Assembly (NCBI GenBank): GCA_028697875.1
Contig: JAQVEQ010000098.1
Span: 1-10,768, forward strand
DNA length: 10,768 nt
DNA from: Novosphingobium sp.
Lineage (GTDB): Bacteria > Pseudomonadota > Alphaproteobacteria > Sphingomonadales > Sphingomonadaceae
Direction: 5' to 3'
Shown: in pieces, positions 1 through 6,336 of the stretch
Layout of the letters: every line of letters begins with the position of its first letter
Position numbering within the stretch: position 1 is the stretch's first letter
The notes under the pieces: generated by a model
What the model was told of the DNA's origin: nothing
The model's input: only the letters and a program-made list of their open reading frames with translations
The model's database searches: none
Program-made: the position numbers and the translations under genes

Positions 1-561
1 TTCGACAGGTCGGGTAAATTGCGGATATTCGAGAAGACCTTCTTCGAAGCTCTCTTCGGTACCGCTTGAAGGCGCGCCCATTACGCCGGGAAGCAGGCGA
101 ATGCAAGCGTCGAGTATCATCAGCGCGGCAGGTTCCCCGCCGGACAGCACGACATCGCCGACCGCGATCTCTTCCACCGGCCTGCCTTCGAAGATCCGCT
201 CGTCGAATCCCTCGAACCGGCCGCACAGGATGGTCACGCCCGGCCCTGCCGCCAGCTCGCGAATCCGCTCCTGCGTGATCGGCTTGCCGCGCGGGGTCAT
301 GGCCAGCACCGGGCAATCGGGATGGGCTGCCAGCGCGTGATCGACCGCCCGGGCAAGGACATCGACCTTGAGCACCATCCCCGCCCCGCCGCCGGCCGGG
401 GTATCGTCGACCGTGCGGTGCTTGTCGGCCGCGAAGTCGCGGATCTGGACAGTGTCGCAGGACCAGGTCCCTTCCTCCAGCGCACGCCCGGCCAGCGAAA
501 TGCCGAGCGGCCCGGGGAACATCTCCGGGTAGAGCGTGAGGATGGTGGCCGCGAAAGTCAT
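1..561 (-). CDS. trmD: tRNA (guanine-N1-)-methyltransferase TrmD, 3' end outside window
   Basis: The protein transfers a methyl group from S-adenosylmethionine to N1 of G37 in tRNAs reading CNN codons, which prevents +1 frameshifting. The reading frame is open from ATG at 561 to the window edge, giving 187 residues of a family usually about 230-250 long, so only the C-terminal tail is missing. SPOUT trefoil-knot motifs are visible: MTPRGKP (88-94), CGRFEGFDER (113-122), GDVVLSGGEPAA (135-146) and LPGV (157-160). Near 168-180 the segment TEESFEEGLLEYP matches the catalytic linker, with Glu where I recall the E. coli and Haemophilus enzymes having Asp169; this may be normal for the group. The start overlaps the rimM stop in an ATGA quadruplet, implying translational coupling. 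The usual next gene, rplS, would lie beyond the left edge. Confidence 0.96.
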   Translation of the reverse strand, partial: MTFAATILTLYPEMFPGPLGISLAGRALEEGTWSCDTVQIRDFAADKHRTVDDTPAGGGAGMVLKVDVLARAVDHALAAHPDCPVLAMTPRGKPITQERIRELAAGPGVTILCGRFEGFDERIFEGRPVEEIAVGDVVLSGGEPAALMILDACIRLLPGVMGAPSSGTEESFEEGLLEYPQFTRPVE

Positions 562-1049
562 GCTTCGGCGAATTCGGCCGTCACGACCAGCTTCTCGGTA
601 TTCCATTCGGGCACGGCATCGGTGTTCATCGGGACCATGAACTTCTTGCCGTTGGCCCGCTCGATCTCGAGCACGTCGCCGGCACCGAAGTTCTCGACCG
701 CGATCACACTGCCGAGCGCTTCGCCGGTGGTGGAAATGGCGGGAAGACCAATCAGGTCGGCATGGTAGTATTCGCCGTCGTCCAGTGGCGGCAGGGCCGA
801 ACGCGGGACGGTCAGTGCGGTGCCGCGCAGCTTTTCCGCCGCGTTTCGGTCGCTCACTTCGGCGAACCGGGCGATAGCGCCGCCCTTCATGTCGTCGCGC
901 GCCTTCTTCAAGGTCAGCGCGCCGTCGTTGAAGCTCCTGTAGCGGGAGAGCGCCTCGACGCCCTCCCCGAACAGCTTCAGGCGGACTTCGCCCGTCACGC
1001 CATGCGCGCCGGTGACGGCGCCCAGAGTGACGGGCTTGTCCTGTGCCAA
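558..1049 (-). CDS. rimM: 16S rRNA processing / 30S maturation factor RimM
   Basis: RimM binds S19 in the 30S head and assists late 16S rRNA processing in the cytoplasm. The 163-residue product has the expected two parts: an N-terminal RimM beta-barrel (about 7-85) beginning LGAVTGAHGVTGEVRLK and containing DRNAAEKLRG (68-77), then a PRC-barrel (about 90-163) with the hallmark EYYHADLIGL (93-102). The start codon is TTG at 1049-1047: there is no ATG or GTG that would keep the N-terminal strand, and a GAAGG Shine-Dalgarno sits 7 nt upstream. The gene begins 3 bp after the rpsP stop and overlaps trmD by 4 bp, so the three are surely one transcript. Length is normal for the family. Confidence 0.96.
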   Translation of the reverse strand: MAQDKPVTLGAVTGAHGVTGEVRLKLFGEGVEALSRYRSFNDGALTLKKARDDMKGGAIARFAEVSDRNAAEKLRGTALTVPRSALPPLDDGEYYHADLIGLPAISTTGEALGSVIAVENFGAGDVLEIERANGKKFMVPMNTDAVPEWNTEKLVVTAEFAEA

Positions 1050-1052
1050 GAG

Positions 1053-1559
1053 TTAGCCTTCGCTCTGCTCTTCGGCAGCAGCTTCTTCGGCGGGAGCTTC
1101 GGCCGGGGTTTCCTCGGCGGCAGCTTCCTCGACCGGAGCTTCCTCGACCGGAGCTTCCTCGGCCGGAGCTGCGGCAGCGGCCTTGGCTTCTTCCTCAGCG
1201 GCGCGCGCGGCTTCTTCGGCTTCGGCCAGCTTGGCGGCCTTTTCTTCGGCGCGGTCCTTGGCGGCCTGGCCCGGTTCACCCTTCTGCGGGTTATTGCGCG
1301 CGGCGCGTTCCTGGATGCCGGCGGCGTCGAGGAAGCGGGCAACGCGGTCGGTCGGCTGGGCGCCGACGCCGAGCCAGTAACGGACGCGGGCTTCGATCAG
1401 CTTCACGCGGTTTTCGTCGCCCTTGGCCAGCATCGGGTTGTAGGTGCCGATCTGCTCCAGATACTTGCCGTCACGCGGGCTGCGCGTGTCGGACACGACG
1501 ATGCGGTAGTACGGACGCTTCTTGGCGCCACCGCGCGAAAGACGGATTGCAACTGCCAT
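1053..1559 (-). CDS. rpsP: 30S ribosomal protein S16 with long Ala/Glu-rich C-terminal tail
   Basis: S16 is an early-assembling 30S protein that contacts 16S rRNA. Residues 1-80 are a typical S16 core: AVAIRLSRGGAKKRPYYRIVV at the start, then SPRDGKYLEQIGTYNP (27-42) and VRYWLGVGAQPTDRV (59-73). E. coli S16 has about 82 residues; this protein has 168. The extra half (about 90-168) is low-complexity Ala/Glu/Pro, probably helical in its first part (KDRAEEKAAKLAEAEEA) and then acidic, with repeated EEAPV units. Similar tails are common in Alphaproteobacteria, so the extension is likely real rather than a read-through. The gene follows ffh by 33 bp with a GGAAAGG ribosome-binding sequence, and precedes rimM by 3 bp. 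The acidic tail probably projects from the ribosome surface; that is inference. Confidence 0.97.
   Translation of the reverse strand: MAVAIRLSRGGAKKRPYYRIVVSDTRSPRDGKYLEQIGTYNPMLAKGDENRVKLIEARVRYWLGVGAQPTDRVARFLDAAGIQERAARNNPQKGEPGQAAKDRAEEKAAKLAEAEEAARAAEEEAKAAAAAPAEEAPVEEAPVEEAAAEETPAEAPAEEAAAEEQSEG
1057..1061 (-). promoter_or_regulatory. Ribosome binding site that sets the TTG start of rimM
   Basis: On the minus strand GAAGG lies 7 nt before the TTG at 1049-1047, inside the last codons of rpsP. It supports the rare TTG start, since no other start fits the family N-terminus. Confidence 0.7.
1122..1166 (-). repeat. Three tandem 15-bp units inside the rpsP tail
   Basis: The unit agcttcctcgaccgg occurs at 1122-1136 and 1137-1151, and with one mismatch at 1152-1166. 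On the coding strand it encodes EEAPV-type pentapeptides. The in-frame 15-bp period would allow the tail length to vary without a frameshift. Confidence 0.85.
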
Positions 1560-1592
1560 TAGAGATTACCTTTCCAATTCAATTCTTTGAAA

Positions 1593-3065
1593 TCACTTCT
1601 TTTTCAATAAATCCTGCAAGTTGGACGGAAGTCCGCCGGCGCCAAGGCCGGGAAGCCCGCCGGCACCGCCGCCGCCCATGCCGCCAGCGCCACCGCCGAG
1701 ACCCGGCATGGCAGCGTCGAGGCCGCCCTTGCCGAACAGGGCGCCAAGGCCCTTGAGTCCGCCCATCTTCTTGATCTGCTTCATCGCCCGGCCCATCTCC
1801 TGATGCATCTTCAGGAGCTTGTTGACGTCCTGCACCTGGGTGCCGGACCCTTTGGCGACACGGATCTTGCGCTTGGCGTTGAGCAGCGCCGGGTTGGCCC
1901 GTTCCTTCGGCGTCATCGAACCGATGATCGCATCCATGTGGACCAGCACCTTGTCGTTCATGCCGCCAGCCGCCATCGCGGCCTTGGCCTTCTTCATGCC
2001 CGGCATCATCCCTGCCAGCATGCCGAGACCGCCCATGTTCTGCATCTGCTTGAGCTGGGTGCGAAGGTCGTTCATGTCGAACTGCCCCTTCATCATCCGC
2101 TCGGCCATCCGCTCGGCGTCTTCCTTCTCGACGACGGCGGCGGCCTTCTCCACGAGAGAGACGACGTCGCCCATGCCAAGGATGCGGCCGGCCACACGGC
2201 CGGGATGGAACGGCTCGATCGCGTCGAGCTTTTCCCCAGTGCCCGCGAACTTGATCGGCTTGCCGGTGACCGCGCGCATCGAGAGCGCCGCACCGCCGCG
2301 CGCATCGCCGTCCATCCGGGTCAGCACGACACCGCTCAGGTCGACTCCGCGGGCAAAGCTCTGCGCCACGTTCACCGCGTCCTGACCGGTCAGCGAATCG
2401 ACGACCAGCAAGGTTTCCTTGGGGACGGAGATCGCGGCAACCGCCTGCATCTCGGCCATCAGGGCATCATCGACGTGGAGACGGCCCGCGGTGTCGAGCA
2501 TCAGCACGTCGACCGCCTGGAGCTTGGCCGACTGCAACGCGCGAGTCGCGATATCGACCGGCGCTTGGCCGGCAACGATCGGCAGCGTGGCGACACCGGC
2601 CTGCTCGCCCAGCACCGCGAGCTGTTCCTGCGCGGCCGGGCGATTGACGTCGAGCGACGCCATGAGGACCTTCTTGCCCTCTTTTTCCTTGAGCAGCTTG
2701 GCGAGCTTGGCCGTGCTGGTCGTCTTGCCCGAGCCCTGCAGGCCGACCATCATGATGACGACGGGCGGACGGGCTTCGAGATCGAGGCCGACCGCCTCTT
2801 GCCCGCCAAGCATTTCGACCAGTTCGTCGTTGACGATCTTGACGACCTGCTGGCCCGGCGTGACCGATTTCAGGACCGACTGGCCAACCGCCTTTTCGGT
2901 GACGGCATCGATGAAGCGGCGGGCGACCGGCAGCGCGACGTCCGCCTCGAGCAGGGCGACGCGCACTTCGCGCATTGCATCGCGCACGTCCTGTTCGTTC
3001 AGCGCACCGCGCCCGCGCAGGCGATCGAATACGCCGCCGAGACGATCGGAAAGGCTGTCGAACAT
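1593..3065 (-). CDS. ffh: Signal recognition particle protein Ffh (SRP54 homologue)
   Basis: Ffh is the GTPase of the signal recognition particle: with 4.5S RNA it binds signal sequences of nascent membrane proteins and docks with FtsY. I place the start at ATG 3065 because the product then opens MFDSLSDRLGGVFDRLRG, the family N-terminus; the frame extends upstream to 3161 but that part does not look like Ffh. Length is 490 residues, against about 450 in E. coli. An N domain (1-about 95) is followed by the G domain with P-loop GLQGSGKTT (108-116), DVNRPAA (139-145), DTAGR (191-195), TRMDGD (249-254) and GTGEK (275-279). The methionine-rich M domain starts near 320. The last 40 residues are an unusual Gly-rich stretch (GGGAGGMGGGGAGG) ending in LLKKK. 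It heads the operon ffh-rpsP-rimM-trmD. Confidence 0.97.
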   Translation of the reverse strand: MFDSLSDRLGGVFDRLRGRGALNEQDVRDAMREVRVALLEADVALPVARRFIDAVTEKAVGQSVLKSVTPGQQVVKIVNDELVEMLGGQEAVGLDLEARPPVVIMMVGLQGSGKTTSTAKLAKLLKEKEGKKVLMASLDVNRPAAQEQLAVLGEQAGVATLPIVAGQAPVDIATRALQSAKLQAVDVLMLDTAGRLHVDDALMAEMQAVAAISVPKETLLVVDSLTGQDAVNVAQSFARGVDLSGVVLTRMDGDARGGAALSMRAVTGKPIKFAGTGEKLDAIEPFHPGRVAGRILGMGDVVSLVEKAAAVVEKEDAERMAERMMKGQFDMNDLRTQLKQMQNMGGLGMLAGMMPGMKKAKAAMAAGGMNDKVLVHMDAIIGSMTPKERANPALLNAKRKIRVAKGSGTQVQDVNKLLKMHQEMGRAMKQIKKMGGLKGLGALFGKGGLDAAMPGLGGGAGGMGGGGAGGLPGLGAGGLPSNLQDLLKKK

Positions 3066-3109
3066 GCGCTCCGTCACTCCTTCGCCGCCCCAAGGCAGCC
3101 TAACACGCG

Positions 3110-3140
3110 AAAAACGCCGGCGGACGAAAACTCGTCGGCC
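3110..3140 (-). terminator. Possible weak terminator or attenuator between tRNA-Ala and ffh
   Basis: On the minus strand, 3140-3119 can fold as an 8-bp stem with one C/C mismatch and a GTTT loop (core GACGA/TCGTC), followed by GGCG and five T residues at 3114-3110. It could end the tRNA-Ala transcript before ffh. The four bases between stem and T run make it suboptimal. Confidence 0.35.
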
Positions 3141-3162
3141 AGCGTGCCATTTCGCACTCATA

Positions 3163-3179
3163 CCGCATCGGCGATGCGG
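3163..3179. repeat. Perfect inverted repeat downstream of tRNA-Ala
   Basis: CCGCATC-GGC-GATGCGG forms a 7-bp perfect stem with a 3-nt loop, 16 bp past the tRNA 3' end on the minus strand. No T run follows on either strand, so it is more likely an RNA-processing or stabilising hairpin, or an operator, than a terminator. Confidence 0.5.
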
Positions 3180-3194
3180 CGAAATATCTGTGAA

Positions 3195-3270
<76 letters not shown>

Positions 3271-3285
3271 GTTCCATTCAATTTC

Positions 3286-3309
3286 CGACGAACCCTGGGA
3301 GGTTCGTCG
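3286..3309. repeat. Perfect 9-bp dyad just upstream of tRNA-Ala
   Basis: CGACGAACC-CTGGGA-GGTTCGTCG is a perfect 9-bp inverted repeat with a 6-nt spacer. It ends 15 bp from the tRNA 5' end on the minus strand. No T run follows. It could be an operator overlapping the tRNA promoter or a hairpin in a precursor leader. Confidence 0.5.
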
Positions 3310-3398
3310 CCCCCGCCGTGTGGCTGGGACGCCGCCCTCTAGTGGCACGTCCCGTCCTTGGCAAGAGGTGTTTTTCAACTTTCGGCGAGAGGACGCCT

Positions 3399-3418
3399 CC
3401 GGGCCACACCAAGCCCGG
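3399..3418 (-). terminator. Possible 3' hairpin after the FYDLN gene
   Basis: CCGGGC and GCCCGG pair around an 8-nt loop, 8 bp past the stop codon of the 3427-3747 gene. No T run follows on the minus strand, so a Rho-independent terminator is not established; a transcript-end stabilising hairpin is an alternative. Confidence 0.3.
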
Positions 3419-3426
3419 TCCGAAGA

Positions 3427-3747
3427 TCAGTTATCCTCTTCGTCGTCGTCCGACGCACCGGCCACGCCGAGATCGTCGTCGCCGCCAAGGTCGACATCGT
3501 TGTCCGGCGAATCGCCGTCTTCGTCGATATCTTCCAGATCGTCGTCGGCCAGGTCGGTATCCTGCTCCTCGACCTTCTTCTCTTTTTCTTCCTCGAAAGG
3601 AATCGGCTGCTTCGACTTCAGCACGGGCTCCGGATACCACTGCGCACCGCAATCGATGCAGGTGGCCGGCTCATCCTTGCCCAGGTCGTAAAAGCGAGTG
3701 CCGCATTTCGGGCAAGTGCGCTTGGTGCCCCATTCAGGCTTTACCAT
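3427..3747 (-). CDS. FYDLN/TIGR02300-family zinc-ribbon protein with acidic tail
   Basis: This 106-residue protein matches the alphaproteobacterial family named for its FYDLN-like motif (TIGR02300, FYDLN_acid); its function is not established. The N-terminal third is a rubredoxin-like zinc ribbon with two CxxC knuckles: Cys12/Cys15 in CPKCGTRFYDLG and Cys30/Cys33 in CIDCG. Residues 40-60 carry the conserved PEPVLKSKQP and a charged linker. Residues 61-106 are almost all Asp/Glu with Gly and Ser, so this end should be disordered and strongly negative. The start ATG has a GAGGA ribosome-binding site 6 nt upstream. It is divergent from aroA, as is common in this group. The acidic tail plus zinc ribbon suggests contact with a nucleic-acid-binding protein, but that is a guess. 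Confidence 0.9.
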   Translation of the reverse strand: MVKPEWGTKRTCPKCGTRFYDLGKDEPATCIDCGAQWYPEPVLKSKQPIPFEEEKEKKVEEQDTDLADDDLEDIDEDGDSPDNDVDLGGDDDLGVAGASDDDEEDN

Positions 3748-3913
3748 GGAAAATCCTCAACTAACCCGCCGTAACCGGCGGCAATGCGATGCACGATTCA
3801 TAGATAACGTGTGAACTCCCTGCGGGAGCGCGGCGCGCGCCTTGCCATAGGAGGCAGGCGCTGTCAAAAGCCGCCGCGCCCAATGCCCTGCCTTACGTGA
3901 AAGTCAAGTTCCG
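3748..3913. promoter_or_regulatory. Divergent intergenic region between the FYDLN gene and aroA
   Basis: This 166-bp stretch must hold the leaders, and probably the promoters, of both divergent genes. A CCGCCG-TAAC-CGGCGG hairpin at 3766-3781 lies in the leader of the minus-strand gene, 18 bp before its start. The least GC-rich part, near 3790-3815 (ttcatagataacg), is the likeliest place for a -10 element on either strand. I cannot assign -35/-10 pairs with confidence. aroA has no clear Shine-Dalgarno. Confidence 0.45.
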
Positions 3914-5290
3914 ATGAGCGCCGCCGAATCGCCCCTACAGGACACCGCCCGGGAAGCCGAAATGCGCCCGCGGCGCTTTGCGGGCGGCAGCCCCTTGCGC
4001 GGCACGATCAAGGTGCCGGGCGACAAGTCGATCAGCCACCGCGCGGTCATGTTCGGCGCGCTGGCCGTGGGCGAAACCCGCATTTCCGGCCTGCTCGAAG
4101 GCGAGGACGTCATGGCCACCGCCACCGCGATGCGTTCGATGGGCGCGACCATCGAACGCACGGGCGACGGCGAATGGCGGGTCCATGGCGTGGGCGTGGG
4201 CGGACTGCTCCAGCCCGAAGAGGCGCTCGACATGGGCAATAGCGGCACTTCGACCCGCCTCCTGATGGGCCTGCTCGCCAGCCATGGCATCACGGCCACC
4301 TTCACCGGCGACGCGAGCCTGTCCAAGCGCCCGATGGGCCGGGTGATTACCCCCCTGTCGCAAATGGGCGCGGACATTACCGCCAGCCCCGGCAAGAACG
4401 GCAGCCAGACGCTGCCGCTGATGATTCGCGGCGCCCAGCCCGCCGTGCCGATCACCTACCGCCTGCCGGTTGCCAGCGCCCAGGTAAAAAGCGCGGTACT
4501 GCTGGCCGGGCTCAACACGCCGGGCGTAACCACGGTGATCGAGCCGGTGCCGACGCGCGATCATTCCGAGCGGATGCTGCAGGGATTCGGCGCGGAACTG
4601 ACAGTCGAGGAGCGGGACGGCGAACGGATCATCAGGATTCGCGGCGAAGCGGAACTGAAGCCGCAAGTGATCGAAGTGCCGGGCGATCCTTCTTCCGCCG
4701 CTTTCTTCATCGTTGCCGCGCTGCTCGTGCCGGGCAGCGAAATCGTGATCGAGAACGTCGGCCTCAACCCGACTCGCGCGGGGCTGGTCGGCGTGCTGCG
4801 CCAGATGGGCGGGCGGATCGAGGAACTGAACCCGCGCCTTGTCGGCGGCGAGCCGGTGGCCGACCTGAAAGTCAGCCATTCGCAGCTCAAGGGCATCGCG
4901 GTCGACCCGGCCGTGGCGCCGAGCATGATCGACGAATTCCCGGTGCTGTTCGTCGCGGCCGCCCTTGCCGAAGGGCGCACGGTAACCTCCGGGCTCGACG
5001 AATTGCGCGTGAAGGAATCGGATCGCCTCAAGGTCATGGCTGAAGCCCTGATGGCAGCCGGCGCCCGCGTGGAAGAGCGCGAGGACGGGCTGGTGATCGA
5101 GGGCACGGGCGGCGCGCCCCTCCCCGGCACTTCGGGCACCCCGGTCGCCACGCATCTCGACCACCGCATCGCCATGTCCATGGCCGTGGCCGGGCTGGCG
5201 AGCCGCGACGGCGTGGAAGTGGACGACACCCGCCCCATCGCCACCAGTTTCCCGACTTTCGAACCGATGCTGGACGGCCTTTCCCGATGA
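3914..5290 (+). CDS. aroA: 3-phosphoshikimate 1-carboxyvinyltransferase (EPSP synthase), class II type
   Basis: The enzyme condenses shikimate-3-phosphate with phosphoenolpyruvate to give EPSP, the sixth step of the shikimate pathway. The 458-residue product aligns by eye along its length with the Agrobacterium CP4 enzyme. All four class II signatures are visible: GDKS (36-39), SAQVK (188-192), RDHSE (215-219) and NPTR (285-288). Other conserved blocks are SLSKRPMGR (135-143), PGDPSSAAFF (256-265), SMIDEFPVLF (337-346; Asp340 and Glu341 would be the catalytic acids), DELRVKESDR (362-371) and THLDHRIAMS (413-422). In the PEP-site loop MGNSGTSTRL, Gly111 falls where CP4 has Ala100. The ATG start suits the short variable N-terminus of alphaproteobacterial AroA, though the ribosome-binding site is weak. 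The stop overlaps the next gene by 4 bp. Confidence 0.97.
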   Translation: MSAAESPLQDTAREAEMRPRRFAGGSPLRGTIKVPGDKSISHRAVMFGALAVGETRISGLLEGEDVMATATAMRSMGATIERTGDGEWRVHGVGVGGLLQPEEALDMGNSGTSTRLLMGLLASHGITATFTGDASLSKRPMGRVITPLSQMGADITASPGKNGSQTLPLMIRGAQPAVPITYRLPVASAQVKSAVLLAGLNTPGVTTVIEPVPTRDHSERMLQGFGAELTVEERDGERIIRIRGEAELKPQVIEVPGDPSSAAFFIVAALLVPGSEIVIENVGLNPTRAGLVGVLRQMGGRIEELNPRLVGGEPVADLKVSHSQLKGIAVDPAVAPSMIDEFPVLFVAAALAEGRTVTSGLDELRVKESDRLKVMAEALMAAGARVEEREDGLVIEGTGGAPLPGTSGTPVATHLDHRIAMSMAVAGLASRDGVEVDDTRPIATSFPTFEPMLDGLSR

Positions 5291-5544
5291 GCCCGGAAAC
5301 CGCGAACTATTTCGGCTTTGCGGGCATGGCCTGCATCATTTTCGCCTACGGCTACATGACCGCGAAGAAGGAACCCAACCCCTTCGTCCAGCACGGCGTG
5401 AACCTGCTGGGGGCGGCGCTGCTCACCGTTTCGCTGCTGGTGAACACCAATCCGGCCTCGCTGGTGCTGGAATTCTTCTGGGCGGCAATCGCGATCTACG
5501 GCCTGGCCAGGGCCGCGCTTCAACGCCGAAGGCAGCCGGCATGA
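5287..5544 (+). CDS. Small three-helix membrane protein, CBU_0592-like
   Basis: This 85-residue protein has three hydrophobic segments: about 7-26 (YFGFAGMACIIFAYGYM), 33-52 (QHGVNLLGAALLTVSLLV) and 57-76 (SLVLEFFWAAIAIYGLAR). The tail is short and basic (LQRRRQPA), so the C-terminus is probably cytoplasmic. The FW-AIAIYGL pattern near the last helix recalls the CBU_0592 family of bacterial membrane proteins, whose function is unknown to me. It is linked on both sides by 4-bp ATGA overlaps, with the aroA stop (5287-5290) and the cmk start (5541-5544), so it is read in one polycistronic mRNA by coupled translation. The tight packing indicates a real gene. No enzyme motif is visible. Confidence 0.85.
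   Translation: MSPETANYFGFAGMACIIFAYGYMTAKKEPNPFVQHGVNLLGAALLTVSLLVNTNPASLVLEFFWAAIAIYGLARAALQRRRQPA
5528..5532 (+). promoter_or_regulatory. Ribosome binding site of cmk
   Basis: GAAGG lies 8 nt before ATG 5541, inside the end of the membrane-protein gene, and supports the cmk start and the ATGA overlap. Confidence 0.65.
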
Positions 5545-6167
5545 TCGTCGCCGTCGACGGTCCCACGGCATCGGGCAAGGGCACGATCGCCAAGGCTCTC
5601 GCCGCGCATTACGGCCTGCCCCATCTCGACACCGGGCTGCTCTATCGCGCGGTTGGGCGGCAGGTGGTGCTCGATGGCGGCAATCCCGACGATCCCGATG
5701 ATGCGGCCAAGGCCTGCGCGTTTCCCGAAAGCCTGCTGGAAGACCCCATCCTGCGCAGCGAAGAAACCGGCGGGCTCGCCAGCCGCGTTTCCGTTCACCC
5801 GCGAGTCCGGGCGGCCCTTCTGGAACGCCAGCGCGCGTTCGCGGCCCAGCCCGGCGGCGCGGTGCTCGACGGGCGCGATATCGGCACGGTCATCGCGCCG
5901 GACGCCGAGGTGAAGCTGTTCGTCATTGCTTCGGTCGAAGCCCGCGCCCAGCGGCGCTATCTCGAAATGCGCAAACGCGGGGAAGATACGACTCTTGCCG
6001 CGATCGAGGCCGATCTGGCCGCCCGCGACGAGCGCGACCGCAATCGCGCACAGGCCCCGCTCAAACCGGCCGAGGACGCGATCCTTATCGACACCTCGGA
6101 TCTCGACAGAGAGCAAGCCATCGCTTTCGCAATATCCGAAACCGACAGGAAAATCGCTTCCGCTTAG
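5541..6167 (+). CDS. cmk: (d)CMP kinase (cytidylate kinase)
   Basis: The enzyme phosphorylates CMP and dCMP with ATP to the diphosphates, feeding RNA, DNA and phospholipid precursor pools in the cytosol. The 208-residue protein begins with the P-loop GPTASGKGT (7-15), followed by LDTGLLYRAVGRQ, the NMP-binding turn. Later come LDGRDIGTVIAPDAEVKLF (the GRDIG signature), the LID-type arginine cluster ARDERDRNRA and the C-terminal ILIDTSDL. At 208 residues it is slightly shorter than the E. coli enzyme (about 227), as is usual in Alphaproteobacteria. It follows the membrane-protein gene with a 4-bp overlap. In many proteobacteria cmk is directly followed by rpsA; here a peroxiredoxin transcription unit stands between them. 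Confidence 0.96.
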   Translation: MIVAVDGPTASGKGTIAKALAAHYGLPHLDTGLLYRAVGRQVVLDGGNPDDPDDAAKACAFPESLLEDPILRSEETGGLASRVSVHPRVRAALLERQRAFAAQPGGAVLDGRDIGTVIAPDAEVKLFVIASVEARAQRRYLEMRKRGEDTTLAAIEADLAARDERDRNRAQAPLKPAEDAILIDTSDLDREQAIAFAISETDRKIASA

Positions 6168-6250
6168 CCGCTCAGGATCGCTGCCCCGTGACGCTTCACC
6201 CTGAAAACACAGGCTGAATTCGCAGGATCGACATCCTCTCTGACAGTGAT

Positions 6251-6295
6251 CTGTATTATTGATTTTATCATTTTATGATAATCTATATTTCACAG
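6251..6295. promoter_or_regulatory. AT-rich 45-bp dyad, candidate operator for the peroxiredoxin gene
   Basis: An inner perfect palindrome, TTATCAT-TTT-ATGATAA, lies at 6265-6281. An outer pair, CTGT (6251-6254) and ACAG (6292-6295), is centred on exactly the same base (6273). The block 6251-6290 has only 6 G/C in 40 bases, against well over 60% in its surroundings. The geometry suits a dimeric or tetrameric regulator. The inner 7-3-7 palindrome is loosely like Fur/PerR-type boxes (7-1-7) but does not match one exactly, and I do not see a clean OxyR motif. Confidence 0.55.
6259..6289 (+). promoter_or_regulatory. Candidate promoter of the peroxiredoxin gene
   Basis: TTGATT at 6259-6264 could be a -35 element and TATATT at 6284-6289 a -10 element (five of six consensus bases). 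The spacer is 19 bp, longer than the ideal 17, and it contains the 6265-6281 palindrome. A stretched spacer with an embedded dyad is the arrangement used by MerR/SoxR-type activators, but the pairing of elements is only by eye. Confidence 0.45.
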
Positions 6296-6336
6296 GTGAG
6301 CCAAGCAACTGGCTCGGCTATGGAATGGAGAGAATC

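Noticed and set aside
3066..3161. Ffh start at ATG 3161
   Set aside because: The extra 32 residues (VFVRRRFSRVRLPW) do not resemble the Ffh N domain, and ATG 3065 gives the standard MFDSLSDRL start.
3935..5164. A 409-codon minus-strand frame opposite aroA
   Set aside because: It has no family resemblance and a shadow-like composition; aroA on the plus strand is certain.
6224..6237. AGGAT-CGAC-ATCCT inverted repeat after cmk as a terminator
   Set aside because: The stem is only 5 bp and no T run follows.
6259..6336. Earlier start of the peroxiredoxin at a TTG
   Set aside because: This segment is the AT-rich promoter and dyad; ATG 6337 has GGAGAG 4 nt upstream and gives the family-typical length.
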